From Eubacterium sp. (GTDB taxonomy: Bacteria; Bacillota; Clostridia; Lachnospirales; Lachnospiraceae): 5,069 nt of DNA. Both the position numbers and the translations under genes were made by a program. Location of the stretch: contig JABUSX010000101.1 in assembly GCA_021442545.1 (NCBI GenBank), forward strand, positions 1 through 5,069, in the 5' to 3' direction. Below, one piece after another: positions 3,643-5,069 of this stretch (position 1 is the stretch's first letter; each line of letters starts with the position of its first letter). The notes under the pieces are model-generated. The model saw only the letters and a list, made by a program, of their open reading frames with translations. It had not been told where the DNA came from and ran no database searches.

Positions 3643-5069
3643 ATGAAAAGAAGCAGCGGAATATTGATGCCGATCTCCTCACTTCCGTCCCCGTACGGAA
3701 TCGGAACCTTCGGAAAAGCGGCATATGAATTTGTGGATTTCCTGGTTCAGTCCGGGCAGAGATGGTGGCAGATCCTGCCTCTCGGGCCGACGAGTTACGG
3801 AGACTCTCCGTATCAGAGTCCATCCGTTCATGCCGGCAATCCGTATTTCATCGACCTGGAGATACTGATCAAGGAAGGTCTGCTGCAGCATGAAGAAGTG
3901 GAATCGGCCTTCTGGGGAAGCGATCCGGAGCAGGCAGATTACGGCGCCCTTTATGAGCACCGGCTTGCGCTTCTGAAGAAAGCCACGGAACGCGGATGGA
4001 TGAGAGACCTCGATAAGGTGCAGGCGTTTGAACGGGAAAACGATACCTGGCTGCCGGATTATGCTCTGTTTATGGCACTGAAACGGCATTTCGGCATGAA
4101 GGCCTGGCTGGAATGGCCGGACCGGGACATCCGTTTCCACGAAGCCGGTGCCGTAGAGAGATACAGAAACGAACTGGCAGAAGACATTAAGCTTTTCATT
4201 TATATCCAGTACCTTTTCTTTGAACAGTGGAAGCATCTTCGGGCTTATGCAAAGGAAAACGGCGTTCAGATCCTCGGAGATATCGCCTTTTATGTAGCGC
4301 TGGATTCCGCTGACGTCTGGTCCGAACCGGACAACTTCCAGCTTGACGAAGAGCGCCGTCCCCGCTGTGTTGCAGGCGTTCCGCCCGACTATTTTTCAGA
4401 GGACGGACAGCTCTGGGGAAATCCCCTGTACGATTATAATTATATGCGGAACCAGAACTTTTCCTGGTGGATCCGCCGCATCGGCAGCGCGGAAAAGCTT
4501 TATGATGCCGTACGGATCGATCACTTCCGCGCAATGGAAAACTACTGGGCCGTTCCGAGCGGAGAAAAAACGGCGAGAAACGGGCATTGGGAAAAAGGCC
4601 CCGGCATGGACCTTCTCGGCCGCCTGAAAGGCTGGTTTAAGACCCTGAACTTCGTTGCCGAAGATCTCGGAAGCTATTCCGAGGAAGTGGAAGCCCTGCT
4701 GAAGGAAAGCGGCTTCCCCGGGATGAAGGTGCTGGAATTTGCATTCGCACCGGATGAGGACAGCAGCCACCTGCCGCATCGCTATGTGAAAGAAAGCGTC
4801 TGCTACATCGGAACGCATGACAATGCACCGGTCAACGGCTGGTTTAAGGATCTGCCTGAGGGCGAGCGCGACAAGGCAGAACGTTACCTCGGAATAAACG
4901 GAAACGAAGGGATCACGAGAGCCTTCATACGCGCCGGAATGGGATCGGTCTCGGACCTCTTCATCATGCAGATGCAGGATCTTCTGGAACTCGGAAATGA
5001 AGCCAGGATGAACACGCCCGGCAAGCCGTTCGGAAACTGGTGCTGGCGTATGCTTCCCGGAAAACTGAC
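3643..5069 (+). CDS. malQ: 4-alpha-glucanotransferase (amylomaltase, GH77), 3' partial
   Basis: 475 complete codons are present and the frame is still open at the window edge. The family is usually about 490-510 residues, so only the C-terminal tip is missing. The enzyme moves alpha-1,4-glucan segments between maltodextrins, releasing glucose, in the cytoplasm during glycogen or maltodextrin use. Visible family motifs: GILMPISSLPSPYGIGTFG at the N-terminus; WWQILPLGPT and YGDSPYQSPSVHAGNPYFIDLE (about 41-73); the acceptor loop GVPPDYFSEDGQLWGNPLYD (about 245-264). The catalytic residues are also present: nucleophile Asp293 in VRIDHFRA, acid/base Glu340 in VAEDLG and Asp393 in GTHDN. By these criteria it should be active. 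After GTHDN the sequence reads APVNGW, where the commonest form I know is DTxxGW. It is separated from the upstream genes by a 373-bp gap and probably has its own promoter; I see no glycogen or maltose gene beside it in this window. Confidence 0.96.
   Translation, partial: MKRSSGILMPISSLPSPYGIGTFGKAAYEFVDFLVQSGQRWWQILPLGPTSYGDSPYQSPSVHAGNPYFIDLEILIKEGLLQHEEVESAFWGSDPEQADYGALYEHRLALLKKATERGWMRDLDKVQAFERENDTWLPDYALFMALKRHFGMKAWLEWPDRDIRFHEAGAVERYRNELAEDIKLFIYIQYLFFEQWKHLRAYAKENGVQILGDIAFYVALDSADVWSEPDNFQLDEERRPRCVAGVPPDYFSEDGQLWGNPLYDYNYMRNQNFSWWIRRIGSAEKLYDAVRIDHFRAMENYWAVPSGEKTARNGHWEKGPGMDLLGRLKGWFKTLNFVAEDLGSYSEEVEALLKESGFPGMKVLEFAFAPDEDSSHLPHRYVKESVCYIGTHDNAPVNGWFKDLPEGERDKAERYLGINGNEGITRAFIRAGMGSVSDLFIMQMQDLLELGNEARMNTPGKPFGNWCWRMLPGKL

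Noticed and set aside
3679..4236. 185-residue reverse-strand frame inside malQ
   Set aside because: It lies antisense to strongly conserved GH77 coding sequence. Other reverse and out-of-frame ORFs in malQ were rejected for the same reason.

Overview
The window holds four protein genes, all on the + strand. Two of them run off the ends. Base composition is moderate (roughly half GC by eye) and GGAG-type ribosome sites sit before two genes. A lipobox lipoprotein with a Ser/Lys linker and a polysaccharide-deacetylase-like secreted protein of a type I associate with gut Clostridia point to a Firmicute, most likely Lachnospiraceae or a close relative. This placement rests on protein character, not on a marker gene.

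Layout. Positions 3-1247 are the C-terminal part of a NodB/polysaccharide-deacetylase-like protein. It has lost most of the catalytic and metal-binding residues and carries an acidic hexapeptide repeat inside the fold. Positions 1248-1355 are a short gap with a perfect 8-bp hairpin and a good ribosome site. Positions 1356-2657 encode a lipoprotein built like trigger factor without its ribosome-binding domain: lipobox, Ser/Lys/Ala linker, FKBP-type prolyl isomerase domain and helical chaperone arm. After only 18 bases, 2676-3269 encodes a small polytopic membrane protein of the DUF4203/TMEM198-like type. Positions 3270-3642 contain no convincing gene and are filled mainly by a degenerate repeat array with a roughly 97-bp higher-order unit in two copies. 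Positions 3643 to the end are malQ (GH77 4-alpha-glucanotransferase), missing only its last few tens of residues.

How the genes fit. The first three concern the cell surface: a probable non-catalytic carbohydrate-fold protein, an extracytoplasmic folding factor and a membrane protein. The lipoprotein and membrane protein genes are probably cotranscribed. malQ is a separate cytoplasmic function (glycogen/maltodextrin metabolism), probably with its own promoter downstream of the array. No mobile element, CRISPR array, RNA gene or defence system is seen. The most unusual features are the degenerate deacetylase with its in-fold repeat and the intergenic repeat array, which shares short words with repeats in the first gene.
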